NCBI GenBank assembly: GCA_033439765.1
Contig: JAULSN010000003.1
Coordinates: 4,278,001 to 4,342,000 of the forward strand
Direction of reading: 5' to 3'
Length of the DNA stretch: 64,000 bases
From: Lasiosphaeria ovina
Taxonomy: Eukaryota; Ascomycota; Sordariomycetes; Sordariales; Lasiosphaeriaceae
Shown one piece after another: positions 24,886 through 34,926 of the stretch. The stretch's first letter is position 1, and every line of letters begins with the position of its first letter. The notes under the pieces were generated by a model. The model had not been told where the DNA came from and made no database searches. It saw nothing but the letters and a program-made list of their open reading frames with translations. Both the position numbers and the translations under genes were made by a program.

Positions 24886-24985
24886 CGCACTTTCGGATAC
24901 GGCAAGGATCACATGATAGCGGAACGCGAACACGCCGGTGAGGTCTGTATCCTGAAGAAGCCGAAGCTTGCTGCTGCTGCGACAT
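22145..24985 (-). CDS. Zn2Cys6 transcription factor with fungal-specific regulatory domain
   Basis: Rebuilt as six exons: 24985-24891, 24628-24220, 24081-23856, 23769-23738 (32 nt), 23637-22273 and 22204-22145, giving 728 residues. Every junction keeps phase. The zinc cluster is Cys25-x2-Cys28-x6-Cys35-x5-Cys41-x2-Cys44-x8-Cys53 (SCDPCRIRK joined to LKCNRESPCQNC); intron 1 cuts it after Lys32 codon position 2. A short leucine-containing stretch (MLARIHDLEDLVKSLIEKH) likely forms the dimerising coil. The rest matches the fungal transcription factor domain (PF04082 type), with VPPILHEPTFIRE, YRRRVWISVVSMDDMASF and the terminal AAYDTFIEESG. The protein is nuclear and probably acts as a pathway-specific regulator; target genes may include the adjacent acyltransferase or transporter. 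Intron 1 carries a GTA microsatellite and intron 2 a T26 run. Confidence 0.87.
24170..24204. repeat. T26-A8 homopolymer tract in an intron
   Basis: A run of 26 T followed by 8 A (24171-24204) lies in intron 2 (24219-24082) of the Zn2Cys6 gene, so the transcript contains a U8-A26 stretch that could fold on itself. Length is likely to vary between strains. Confidence 0.85.
24826..24885. repeat. GTA/TAC microsatellite in intron 1 of the regulator
   Basis: About 17 units of gta/agt, with short ctag interruptions, lie directly against the 5' splice site of intron 1 (donor at 24890) of the Zn2Cys6 gene. The transcript reads gtgcgtactactac, so repeat length changes act right beside the donor that splits the zinc cluster. 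Confidence 0.85.
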
Positions 24986-25579
24986 GGCGTGCCGAATCGC
25001 CGGTGGGTGGCCGCCTGCGTAAAAAAGGGACGTGGCCGGACGGTCGGGGGTTTTGCTGTACGTGTGGTTGACTCAGGTCGTGGGGCTGCTGGAGAGGGGG
25101 CGGATATCGACCCAAAGGCCGCGGAGACAAGGGAGCAACCTCGCCACGTGACTGATAAGTCTGCGGTTGCACTCAGCGTCGCACCTCACTCCTTCTTGTT
25201 CCGTGCCAAGTCACGGATTTAATCCTGTTCCGACTTGGCTGCGACTTGGCTCCCTAATCGAGAAGTGATGAGCAGAGTAGGGATTGATTGGGCGGCAATG
25301 GGAATGGGGATGGGATTATGGCAATTGCTTTGTGCTGGCAGACTTGGCAAGAGTTGTTCGTAAAATGTAAATAAGAGAGAGAATGGACTACAAGAACTGA
25401 TGTAACCCCATCATCATGAACATGAAAACAATAATCAGCACAAGCATTAAACCCTGATCAACTTGCCGACGGCTTAGCAAGTAACAAGTCACCAATCTGT
25501 TAGCCATATTTTCTCTTGGCGACTTTGTGCATACCCAATCCATTCCCAAGATTCCCCTGCCCAGCCCTCAGCCTCGTTT
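24986..25579. other. spacer between the regulator and the SDR pseudogene
   Basis: Nearly 600 bases without a supported gene. The part next to 24985 is the probable promoter of the minus-strand regulator. The start of the SDR pseudogene on the plus strand cannot be placed exactly, so the last 100 bases may include remains of its first exon. Confidence 0.4.
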
Positions 25580-26620
25580 GCCTCGCAAACCGTCATTCTC
25601 ACGGGGGCCAACGGAGGCTTGGGCAAAGAGATTGTCAGACACCTTATTCCCCTCGGAGCTAGCAAGGTTATCTTGGGCTGCCGTAGCCACTCTCGGGGTA
25701 CCGCAGCCAAGCACGAGATTTAAGAGCTCTTGAAATACGGCTTTGATATCATTGAAGTGTGGGAGCCGGATCTCGAGTCATCCAATCAATCAAAGCCTTT
25801 GTCAACCACGCCAGCATGCTGCCCCAGCTCGACGTCATAATCAATAACGCGGGCATCTGACCCGTCAACTTCAAGGCCGTCTACGGCACCGAGCGCACCC
25901 TCGCCGTGAACAACATCGGGACCTTTCTGCTCGCCTCGCAGCTGATACCCAAGCTCAAGCAGACGGCGCGGGTGCGCCGAGCCACGCCACGCATGACCAC
26001 GGTCGCCTCGGCTCTGTACGATGTAGCCAAGTGCCCGAAACACGGCGACGTCGAATTGTTTGCCTGGTTCGCCGACGAGTCGCACGTCGGTGGTATGAAC
26101 CAGTGAGCCGCGTCTCTCTCTTCTCCCTCCCTCCCGCCCGCGGCACGTAATCAAGGTAGTCACAAAAGTGCAGCCAGTGCAAGGACCAGCACAAAGAAAC
26201 AAAGCGCGTCCCTTTGCCGACAAGATTGCCTAAGAAAGATACAGCCTCTCCAAGCTGCTGCAGCTGTACACGGCCATCAAGCTGAGCGCCATTGTCAGCC
26301 CGACCGACGACGACACAACAGCGGTCGATGAGAACCCCATCGTCATCGACTCGGACAACCCCTGCTTCTGCAAGACGGGGCTGTCGGGCGAGCTGACGGG
26401 GCGGCGCCAAGGTCTTCTCCCGAGTTTTCGAGTCCGTCGTCGCCCGCGCTGCTGAGGAGCCGCGGCCGCGACACACACGGGCTCTAATCGCCTGCGGGCC
26501 GACGCCGTGCAGAAGTACGCCCCCATTGCCCAGGACGACAAGAGAGCCAGCTGCGCCTGGGACCTTCTCTACAAGAAACTGGAGGAGCTGCAGTCTGGCA
26601 TCCATCCTGCAGAGTGTTGA
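25580..26620 (+). pseudogene. short-chain dehydrogenase/reductase (SDR) pseudogene
   Basis: The Rossmann start TVILTGANGGLGKEIVRHL carries an intact TGxxxGxG motif, followed by VILGCRS. Later pieces are LDVIINNAGI (NNAG motif), TLAVNNIGTFLLASQLIP, and the catalytic YSLSK at about 26241-26255, so this was an ordinary SDR of retinol-dehydrogenase-like type. It is broken by a stop at 25721-25723 (TAA), a frame change before about 25800, a TGA at 25858-25860, a TAA at 26231-26233 just before YSLSK, and another frame change near 26400-26470. The two TAA codons sit where Gln (CAA) would fit, consistent with CpA-to-TpA change. An intron may have lain at about 26101-26190. The gene lies between the regulator and the sugar transporter. 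Confidence 0.85.
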
Positions 26621-27182
26621 CACTTGATGGGGGAAGGGCGGCGTTTTCCGGATAATTATCGACTCGAGGGTTTTTATCGGGACAAATAATTAATGGGGCT
26701 TTGTTGGTTTCGATTAAAATCTGTTCGGAAAGCCGAAAGAGTCGGATTCGGGTTTTCGGATAATAGATGGAAAGTAAAACTGCGTGCACGAGACGACTCG
26801 GGCGACGCCGATCATGCTCCGAATTGCCTTTAGTGCCGGCTGAACTTGGCAGCTCTCGGTCTTAGTCTGAGTGGTATATCCGTAGCTGTTGGTTCCCCGA
26901 TCCAACTCGTTCGTATTGCTCCCGAAACCAGCCGTCACAACGTCCATTTTGGCTGGGGTCTTTCATTACAAATCAAAGCCCACGGCGTGCGTCATATTCC
27001 AGGGCGAGATACGTGGTTCTGCGAGGTATTAAGCAAGACTCCCCGATGACTGGTTGCGATAGTGAATTGATAATGACAAAAGAGACAAATTCGGTTCACG
27101 ACGATAATTGACTTACTGATTGAGAATCGGTGATACTTCAACCTGGGGACCACGCGAGTGAGTAAAACGTCCGGACGGTAAG
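26621..27182. other. spacer before the sugar transporter
   Basis: About 560 bases of lower GC with no supported gene. It probably contains the promoter of the transporter starting at 27183. A 77-codon minus-strand frame here has no recognisable motif and was not called. Confidence 0.45.
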
Positions 27183-28906
27183 ATGCAGCTCGCCAAAAGC
27201 CTCATGCGCAAGCCACCGGGCTATGTCGTCGCCAGCGTGCTCTGCTCCCTCGGCGGCTTTCTCTTCGGCGTCGACACGGGCATCATCGGACCCGCGACCG
27301 TCATGGACGAGTTCAGGAATTACGTCGGCAACACCTCGCCTATCGTGCACGGCCTGATCGTCTCCTCAATCCTCATCCCCGCCGCCATCTCGTCCTTCTT
27401 TGCTGGCCGTCTCGCGGACGCCCTGGGCCGCCGCACTGGCATCGCCATCGGCTCTCTCATCTTTGCCGTCGGCGCTACTCTCGAGGCCGCCTCGGTCCAC
27501 ATTGCCATGTTCATTGTCGGCCGCGTCGTCGAGGGTGTCGGCGAGGGACTGTATCTCGGCACTCTGGTCGTGTAAGTGCTTTGCTTTGGTTGGCACAATG
27601 ACCCGGATGACATGAATTTGCTTGCACTGGTGGCTGACTTGCCTGCCCACAGCTACATTTGTGAGATTGCGCCTCCAAAACACCGCGGCGCTCTCACCAC
27701 GGGGCCGCAGCTTCTCATCACGCTGGGCCTGGTGGCCGGCTTTTTCACGTGCTACGGCACCGCCAACATCGAGTCGTCCATGTCTTGGCGCCTGCCCTTT
27801 GCTCTGCTGGCGGGCTACGCCTATGCCTTTTCTGCTGCCACTCTCGTCTGGCTCCCCCCATCTCCGCGCTGGCTTAACCTCCACGGAAAAGCCGACCAAG
27901 CTGCCGCCGCTTGGGAGAAGCTCGGCGTCCCGGCTGCAGACCGGGAGAAGATCATGGAGCAGCTCGAGACCCCGGTCCTCGGTTCTCCCAGTCCCGGCGT
28001 CAGTGATGAGACCAGTCCTGACTGCGTCATGGCGACTGGTACCGATGCGGGTGTTTCTTCAAGGAGGCAGCCCCCGGCCTCTAACAAGCCGAATAAGATA
28101 CTCGACGTCTTCTCTCCTGACGCCCGCTCGCGCACTTTTCTCGCCGTTTTTCTCATGGGAATGCAGCAGCTAAGCGGTATTGACGGCGTCCTTTACGTGA
28201 GCTGAGCCGCCCATCCACCCGTTGACCAAGTGCAAAAGGGGACAGGGGACTAACCAGACTGTCATTTCTACAGTACGCCCCGCTGCTCTTCCAGCAAGCC
28301 GGCCTGGACTCGGTCCAGTCGACGTTTTTGGCGTCTGGCGTGTCGGCCATCGTCATCTTCGCCGTGACGATCCCGGCCACCATCTGGGCGGACCGCTGGG
28401 GCCGGCGGCTCAGCACTATCCTCGGCGGCCTCGGCATGGCGGCCACCATGCTCATCATGGGCAGCCTGTTCGCGGGCGACGCGGTGCACGCGGGCACGGG
28501 GGCCGGGCGGTGGGTGGTCGTGGTGGGCATCTATGTCTTCGCCGTGCTGTACTGCGTGTCGTGGGGCGTGGGCATCAAGATCTACGCGGCCGAGATCCAG
28601 CCGCAGCGCACCCGCGCCAGCGCCACCAACATCGCCCACGGCAGCAACTGGGTCACCAACTTCCTCGTCGCCCTCGTCACCCCGCTGCTACTGGCCAAGA
28701 CGAGCTACGGCGCCTACTTTCTGTTCAGCAGCTGCACCTTCCTGACCGTCGTCGTCTGCTGGCTGTTCATGCCCGAGACGCGAGGCAAGAGCCTCGACGA
28801 GATTGAGCAGGCATTTCAGAGCAGCCGCGTCATTGGCGGGCCTAGGAAGCTTGCCGAGAGCATGCGCAAGATGCTCGGGAGGAAGCGTCTTGCCGTCGAC
28901 GCCTGA
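27183..28906 (+). CDS. MFS sugar (hexose-type) transporter
   Basis: Three exons, 27183-27571, 27653-28196 and 28274-28906, give 521 residues. The sequence shows the sugar-porter signatures: GGFLFGVDTGIIG in the first helix, GRLADALGRRTG after helix 2, GRVVEGVGEGLYLGTLVVYICEIAPPKHRG spanning exons 1 and 2 (in part), a second-half DRWGRR, and PETRGKSLDEIE after helix 12. Twelve membrane helices are expected with a central cytoplasmic loop of about residues 220-300 rich in Ser and Pro. It should be a plasma-membrane importer of a hexose, pentose or related polyol. It lies next to the dead SDR and near the Zn2Cys6 regulator, so a small sugar- or metabolite-related cluster is possible. Substrate unknown. 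Confidence 0.9.
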
Positions 28907-29966
28907 AGTCACAAGTGAAGAATGGGGCCTTGGCCTTGACACCTGGATTAGAGACCTGACGCGATGGCGGACTCCGTAAGCTCTGGCTGGTGTTGGTAGC
29001 AAAAGGACATTTGTGTGGACTTGGATATTATGTCTTCCGATTGGTTTGCTGATGAATCAACATGAACACGAGTATTTTGTGCATCAACAGAGCAGGCACA
29101 TGGAAAAGGTGCAGGTGTCATTGTCCCAAATATAAGCAAGCGCACGTAGCCCAAGTGTGAGTAGTAAGTTTGACTGTCCTGTCCGTGGTAATCCTGTCAT
29201 CGTGTGAAGAGCGCTTGACTTCGATTTTGCCCTCATTCAGCCCTTTGGACAAGGGGGGCGTCAGAACGTCAGTTCAAGCGAGAGGAAAGGGAGGAAATTT
29301 GCATCCGAGGGGGGGTTTATACTATTCAGGTTCCTTCCGCTTTGGGTAGGTATTGGCGAACATTGGAACGTTGGAAGTCACGATTGGAGATGTGCTCCTG
29401 ACGACTGGCCCGTTCTTTCCGGCGTGTTATTTATCAGGGTTGTGCCACTGCGAATTTCAAGGTGTTTGACATCAAATTTTCTCATCCCTCTTTTGATGGG
29501 TGGCTGCAGGGCGGCCACCGGCCAGACGACAAGCAGCAGGGATCGGCAAGCCACACGAGTCAATGGACGGCTGAACCCCTTCGTGGCTCGCAGTGTTTGG
29601 TGCGGCCGTCCTCCTGCGCCCAATCGAGAGCGACACGCGAGCCCGACCGCGCCCGTCCTCGGCGCCTGAGTGGTCCTCGTCTCCCGGGTTAGTCCCCACA
29701 ACCCCTGCTTTGCAGCGCGCTCAGGCAAGCACTAGTATGGAAATATCGCGAATGTGCAGATGCCAGACTGGCGGATGGGGTCGCGAAGGGGCGCCAGCCG
29801 CCGATATAGAGATCGGGGACTGCGTGCATGGCCTGATATGGTCTTTTCTCTTCTTCGTTCTTTTGAACGCCCGTCTTCTCTAAGAACTTGGGAACTTGCC
29901 TGACGTTCCAAAGATACCTCCACGTACCAGTGAACCTTGCAAAACCTACAGAATACTGTCCACATC
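28907..29966. other. spacer downstream of the transporter
   Basis: About 1 kb with no supported gene on either strand. The end nearest 29966 is the likely promoter of the small membrane-protein gene. Confidence 0.45.
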
Positions 29967-31030
29967 ATGGGTGTGCTGGGCCTGTATAATTTCAGCGAGC
30001 TTCTATTTGGTGGTTTAGTGCAGCTCATCACTCTGCCTTACCACCGCTTCTTTACGTACAACACGCTTCGGCCGATACAGGAAGTTTTGAGACATGCCTC
30101 CACCGGAGTGCAGCCGGACTCGCCTGACAGGCGCGAACTCCACGCCGTCCTCGTGGGGTGGCGCACACGGAAGAAGGATGAACTCAGTTTCGTGGCAGTC
30201 GCGGTAGGTGCCGGTCTAGCTTGCCTTCAGAGTCCTCCTCTGTCATCAGATCATCAGATGGGAATACTGCAGTGCTGACTCCGTGTTCCGTAACAGGCTA
30301 CCGTAATGACGGCTATCGACACTGCCTCCTTTTCCTGGGGTAATGTCGCTACTTCGCATTGGGTAGGCCCAGCGTTCTGGTATGCCGCCCTGACCACATC
30401 CGTCTTCGGGATATTCCTTGCGGCGCAGCAGTTGTCGCTGCTTAGTCTGATGGGTGAGCTACCCGAGGACCACGCGGCGACCTCAGCCCGCGTGATGACG
30501 CGCCACCTCGGCCAAGTCCTGGGGCGGGCGAAAAGGAAGGGCGCCGGCGCCGCAACCGGAGACGGCGAGGCGGCGGGCCAAGACTTGTCTTATACCGACG
30601 GCTGGGTTCTGAACTGGCGCCTCATCTTCAACTGGCAGTGTCCCATGATGTTCATTGCCTACTCGACCTTGTTTTACATGGTTGGGTTGACCGTTGTCGC
30701 GTGCACGCCGCTGCTGACCGAAGAATGGGGAAATACCGACACCTATGTGAGCCCCTTTCCTCTGCCCCGCCTTCATTGCCATTGCCAGTTACCCCCCTAC
30801 CAGAGCGCCTGAGCAGAGGACTGACGTTGGAACTCAACTGCCAGGTAAGCGTGGCGTATCTTGTTAGTCTCGGGCTCTCTCTCGCCCTCTTTGCTCTGTG
30901 CTCTCTGGGCTACAACAAAATATCCATGCATGGTGACGAGGACGGGCCTGATGAGACGGACCGAGCTGCTACGGCGGCTGACGACGTCGTGGCTGTGGCA
31001 GACGCCGCCCGGAAGGACGAGCATCCGTAG
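29967..31030 (+). CDS. small integral membrane protein, unknown
   Basis: Three exons, 29967-30203, 30297-30746 and 30845-31030, give 290 residues; introns are gtaggt...aacag and gtgagc...gccag, both phase 0. The start is the first true ATG in frame (MGVLGLYNFSELLFGG). Three hydrophobic segments are clear: VGPAFWYAALTTSVFGIFLA, MMFIAYSTLFYMVGLTVVAC and VAYLVSLGLSLALFALCSLG. The segment between the first two is charged and rich in Ala, Gly and Lys. The C-terminal tail is acidic (DEDGPDETDR). I recognise no family; it looks like one of the many uncharacterised Pezizomycotina membrane proteins. Confidence 0.7.
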
Positions 31031-32953
31031 CACAATTTATGGGGAGCATGGCCAGAGGCAGGTAAGCCCTCGAGCAAAATTAAAGCCGTTTGGAGGGCCA
31101 GGCTGCTGGAAATGCGACGGAGTGTCAGTTGAAACATGTTTTTGCGCGGATTCTTTTTTTCGAAGTGGCCCCACGTCTTTTTGTCCGCCTTCAGTGACCT
31201 CCGGGCTCCCGTCTATTATTTTCGACCGATTATTACGTCATCTTCAGAAGACTGGCGCCTTATTAATCCATCTCTTCTTGCCTGCTGCTTCCGTTCTTCC
31301 CGTCTGCAGTGCTACGTGTGTGTGTAGGATGTGAGCGTGGATCACTGCAATCAGCGCCTTACCAGGCATGCCAGGTTGCCAGGCAGTCACCAAGGTGTTC
31401 TATGCGTGGGCGGCGGCGCGTTGATTACCATCTAATGAGGTAATCCAGGCCAGGGCACCACTGGCCGGATCGGGCTGGTCAAGCCGTTGATCTCGGGCGG
31501 CGCAGCACATCTCTGCATCGCGACTGGGCAAACCGGGGGACGGAATTTGGAAGCTGGCATCCATTGCGTGCTGCGTGCTGCGTGGTGTGTGTGGTCAGTG
31601 GTGTGTGGTGTGCGCAATGTGCTGCCCGGAAAGGCACAGGAACGATTGCCCCGACGGATAACCTTAAAGCTGCTGTCGGCTCGTGTAACAGAAACCCTTT
31701 CACTCGGAACTTCAGCCACCACCTCGCGTTCGCAAGCGTGGGCGGAAACGGAAGGAGCAAAAAGAAGTGGTCACTGTGTCAGGGCACTGCAGCGCTGCAG
31801 CAACCTTCTCAGTATCAGACCCCTCCGTATGGACGAAGACATGCACTTAGTACACGACATATCACAGCGAGTTTACTAGTACTTGGGCGGGTGTGGCAGG
31901 TGCGTCAGGGAGGTGTCAGCATGCGAGGTCCCTTCCATTGGAAGATGCGACGAAGCACCCCCCACCTGGGGGATTGGATAGGCCAGGCAGCGCTGCTTGC
32001 CGGGAATGGAGGGGTGCAGTGCAGTTTGGGGGTGGCGCGAGCCCCATGGCCCGTCGCTCTGGGCTCTGGGTTTTGGGAGCTCGTTGGCTCTCTGGACACT
32101 AGACTCTGGCGCGTCGGGGAATTCCAACTCACCGTCCCGTCCGCCATCGAAAAGCAGGCAGAGCGGGTCAGAAATGACTGACAGGACCACCCTTGGTTGG
32201 CGTCTGGACACCTCATGTCTTCCGGTCATCCCGCCGCCGCGTCCAGACTCAAATCCTTTGAACTCTGAAGTGTCGGCTGCGTATTGCGGCAGGACTAAGA
32301 CCAGGACCAGGACCAGGACTAGGACCAGGACCAGGACCAGGACCCGGACATCTGTCGCGCAACCTAATTACGGCCCGCCTCCCCTTCTTGGGTTGATCCC
32401 CAGATTCTCAGATTGCCGTGCCGAGCAGGCCGCATAGGGCACGAACGAAGTCCGAACGAAGCCAGCAATCCGCCAACAACCTACCAACCACCGCAGGGCG
32501 CGACGCTGTGGAGTAGCCAGCCAGCTAAGCGCGTCGGTTTTCTCTTTGGCAGCAGCGGCCGGACAATGCCGCTGCAAGCTGGGGTGGTGTTGCTAAAGCC
32601 GCTGAGATCGCCGTCCCTGTCACGGTTCCAACGTCCAGCCTTGTTGTCGCAGTCGCCGCAACGCACGCGTCGCTGCAACTCCACAAACTCCACCACTGAA
32701 CCTTAGGTGCCGCTTCCCGGCCCCGGGCTCCGGGCTCTATACGGATACGGACCCGGTTACGGCGATAGCTGCTGTTGCACCAGCCCGTACTGCCATTACA
32801 CACTGCGCTACAGCTGCAGCCCCCACGCGTACACCATAGAGTCCCCTTCGCAGTAAGCCACCACCCGTGGCATTTCCAAGACAGCCGGGACCCGCGCGTC
32901 GTGGCCCGTACTCGTACTCTTGGCGAGATAGCGATTATAGGCATCTTCGCATC
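31031..32953. other. 1.9 kb spacer upstream of the Clr5-domain gene
   Basis: No gene is supported. The segment includes a 6-bp minisatellite at 32290-32346 and, near the end, probable leader sequence of the Clr5-domain gene. Several antisense and sense frames of 60-200 codons exist but show no domain, coding bias or splice logic. Confidence 0.45.
32290..32346. repeat. 6-bp minisatellite (aggacc)n
   Basis: About nine copies of aggacc with a few aggact variants lie in the spacer before the Clr5-domain gene. The strand composition is purine-rich. No coding role is seen. Confidence 0.85.
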
Positions 32954-34713
32954 ATGACCAAGAGTTCATCGCCGCCCGGCAGCGCATCGATGGCATTCGT
33001 CACGGCTCGCGAAACTTCTAGCTTTGACACGGACGGCATCGACGGCCATGGTGCCGTCTTCGCGCTGGACGAGGACGAGGACGAGGACGAGTCCAGTCCG
33101 TCGCCCGAAGCTGACAATCAGCTCACGCCGCTTGGCCGTCGACAGTCGTCCAGGTTCTCGTCTGTAGATCCTTCCGCCTCCTCGAGTCCGCCAACACACT
33201 CAACTCCCTCAGACCAATCGCCGGCCCGGGACGATGGCCGCGACTCCCTGTCGTCTCAGGTAGTACCTTCAGTCCCACGTAGGGCTGAAGACTGGGAGCC
33301 GTGGAAATCCGTGTTGCACGAACTCTACATCACCCAAAACCGCATCCTCCGAGATATCATCATGTTCATGGAGACAAACTACAACTTGAAGGCAACGTGA
33401 GTACATTCACATTACAGGCCCCCCCTTCCACCCTGGCCTTTCCCCTCCCCATGCACACAATTATCAGACGTCCGTGGTGCATTCGTTCCTAAGCCTCGTC
33501 TTCATAAAGGCCCAAGATGTACAAGAACCAGTTCGCCAGATGGGGGTTTTTCAAATACGCGGTCAAGACGCGCCCTAGGGCCAGGGCGCATCGAGCCTCT
33601 CTTGCCGGAAAGGCCCACGGCGGGAGGCTCACAGTGAGACACCACAAGGCCATTGACGAGGTCATCACGCCAATGCTGCATGGGAACGACAGGTCACGCG
33701 TCATGCAGGCAGGCCTGGCGGCAGTTCGCCATTTCCTCCACGGATTCATCGACCTCGATGCCGCCCACCTCAAGAGCGAGGAGGTTGCTAGGTTTGACGA
33801 CCCCATCTATAGATACTTCAAGGTTGCCATGGATATGTTCGACCTCCGCGAGAACGTCGAAGGCGGGCGCGTCCTGCGCCTTGCCTTTCTGCAGATCGAG
33901 CGCAAGATAGCGGCCCCCTCGATGAAGTCCTTTGCCGATCTGTGCCTCCTCGTGCCGCACCTGCTCCTCGAGTCGGGCCGGAACGATATACTCACGGCCT
34001 ACCTACGCTACCTGACCCGGCTTGCCAAACTCAAGTTTGGCAGCCATCCTCTTACCGACATAGCTGCTTCGTTTTCCGACCTGCTCGACCAGCCCGAGGA
34101 TATCATGCATTACATCCTCGTGCTCTCGCAAATCAACTCGGACACCATCTGCGGACTCCAGGATATGCTGGAGCGAAACCAGGTGTGGGCCCGCAATCTC
34201 TATCTCGCATGCCTACAGACCAAAGGCGCCGGCACTGCCACGCGCAATCTACACAAGCATCCAATGATCCGCCTCGAGTCGCAGTCTGTCTACTGGGCCC
34301 AGAATCTCATCATGCAAGACCCCGAGAGCGAGGCCCTCACGGAGCAATGGCTGCACAAGAACTTTGAGGACGACTTTGCTCCGCGCTGCGAGGCCTACCT
34401 GGAGCACGTCAAGGAAAAGGTGGCTGCCGGCGAGATCCCCGTCATGTTCTCCAAGATGATGGAGTGCCTCTACATTGGCTGCCTCAACGACTACTATGAG
34501 ACGATGCAAGACTGGCCCAAGGTGTTTGAGTGGGGGAGGAAAGGCCTCACGCTTGCCACCAACGAGCAGTACGTCCTCTGGTCTATACACCTCGAGGAGC
34601 TGATGCGCAAGCACGGATCAGCCGACGAGGCCGAGGAGCTCGAACGCCTAAGGCGAGAGCATATCTGGCTGGAGCGCGTACGGATACAAGTGGATCGCTT
34701 GTCCCTAGTCTGA
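32954..34713 (+). CDS. Clr5-domain protein
   Basis: Two exons, 32954-33396 and 33510-34713, give 548 residues. The start is the first ATG in frame (MTKSSSPPGS). The N-terminal about 115 residues are disordered, with an acidic DEDEDEDE run. The Clr5 domain (Pfam PF14420) follows at about 120-170: DWEPWKSVLHELYITQ, then, across the intron, ATPKMYKNQFARWGFFKYA. The splice is forced by this domain and needs an AAG acceptor (cataaag). The rest, about 370 residues, is helical, with paired-helix character (tetratricopeptide-like, for example MMECLYIGCLNDYYETMQDW), but no named domain. S. pombe Clr5 acts in heterochromatic silencing; for filamentous fungi the domain's role is unproven. A nuclear role is possible. 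The gene is convergent with the oxygenase gene. Confidence 0.85.
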
Positions 34714-34926
34714 TAGACCGGGAGAGCACAGATGACGTTTGAAAAAAAAAAAAAAGCTTCCTGTATTTTTACTAATTATTAAACATGATGCTGATGACGT
34801 AAATAATAAGCAAATTTTAATTAAGCAATCATTACAATAATTATGAGATAAATATATATCCGCTTGCCCTCAATGGGAGCTCTCATAATCAACACACCCA
34901 CTGAACAATAACAGAGACCACTACAA
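34714..34926. other. AT-rich convergent 3' spacer
   Basis: This 213-base, very AT-rich stretch, including an A14 run near 34741, separates the convergent Clr5-domain and oxygenase genes and must hold both 3' ends. Confidence 0.6.

Noticed and set aside
26714..26947. A 77-codon minus-strand frame in the spacer before the sugar transporter
   Set aside because: No motif, no splice partner and no coding bias.
31487..32437. Several 100-200 codon frames on both strands in the spacer before the Clr5 gene
   Set aside because: They overlap each other in conflicting frames, contain simple repeats and show no domain.
34741..34754. The A14 run after the Clr5 gene as a retrocopy poly(A) tail
   Set aside because: The Clr5 gene has an intron and no target-site duplication was seen, so retroposition is not supported.
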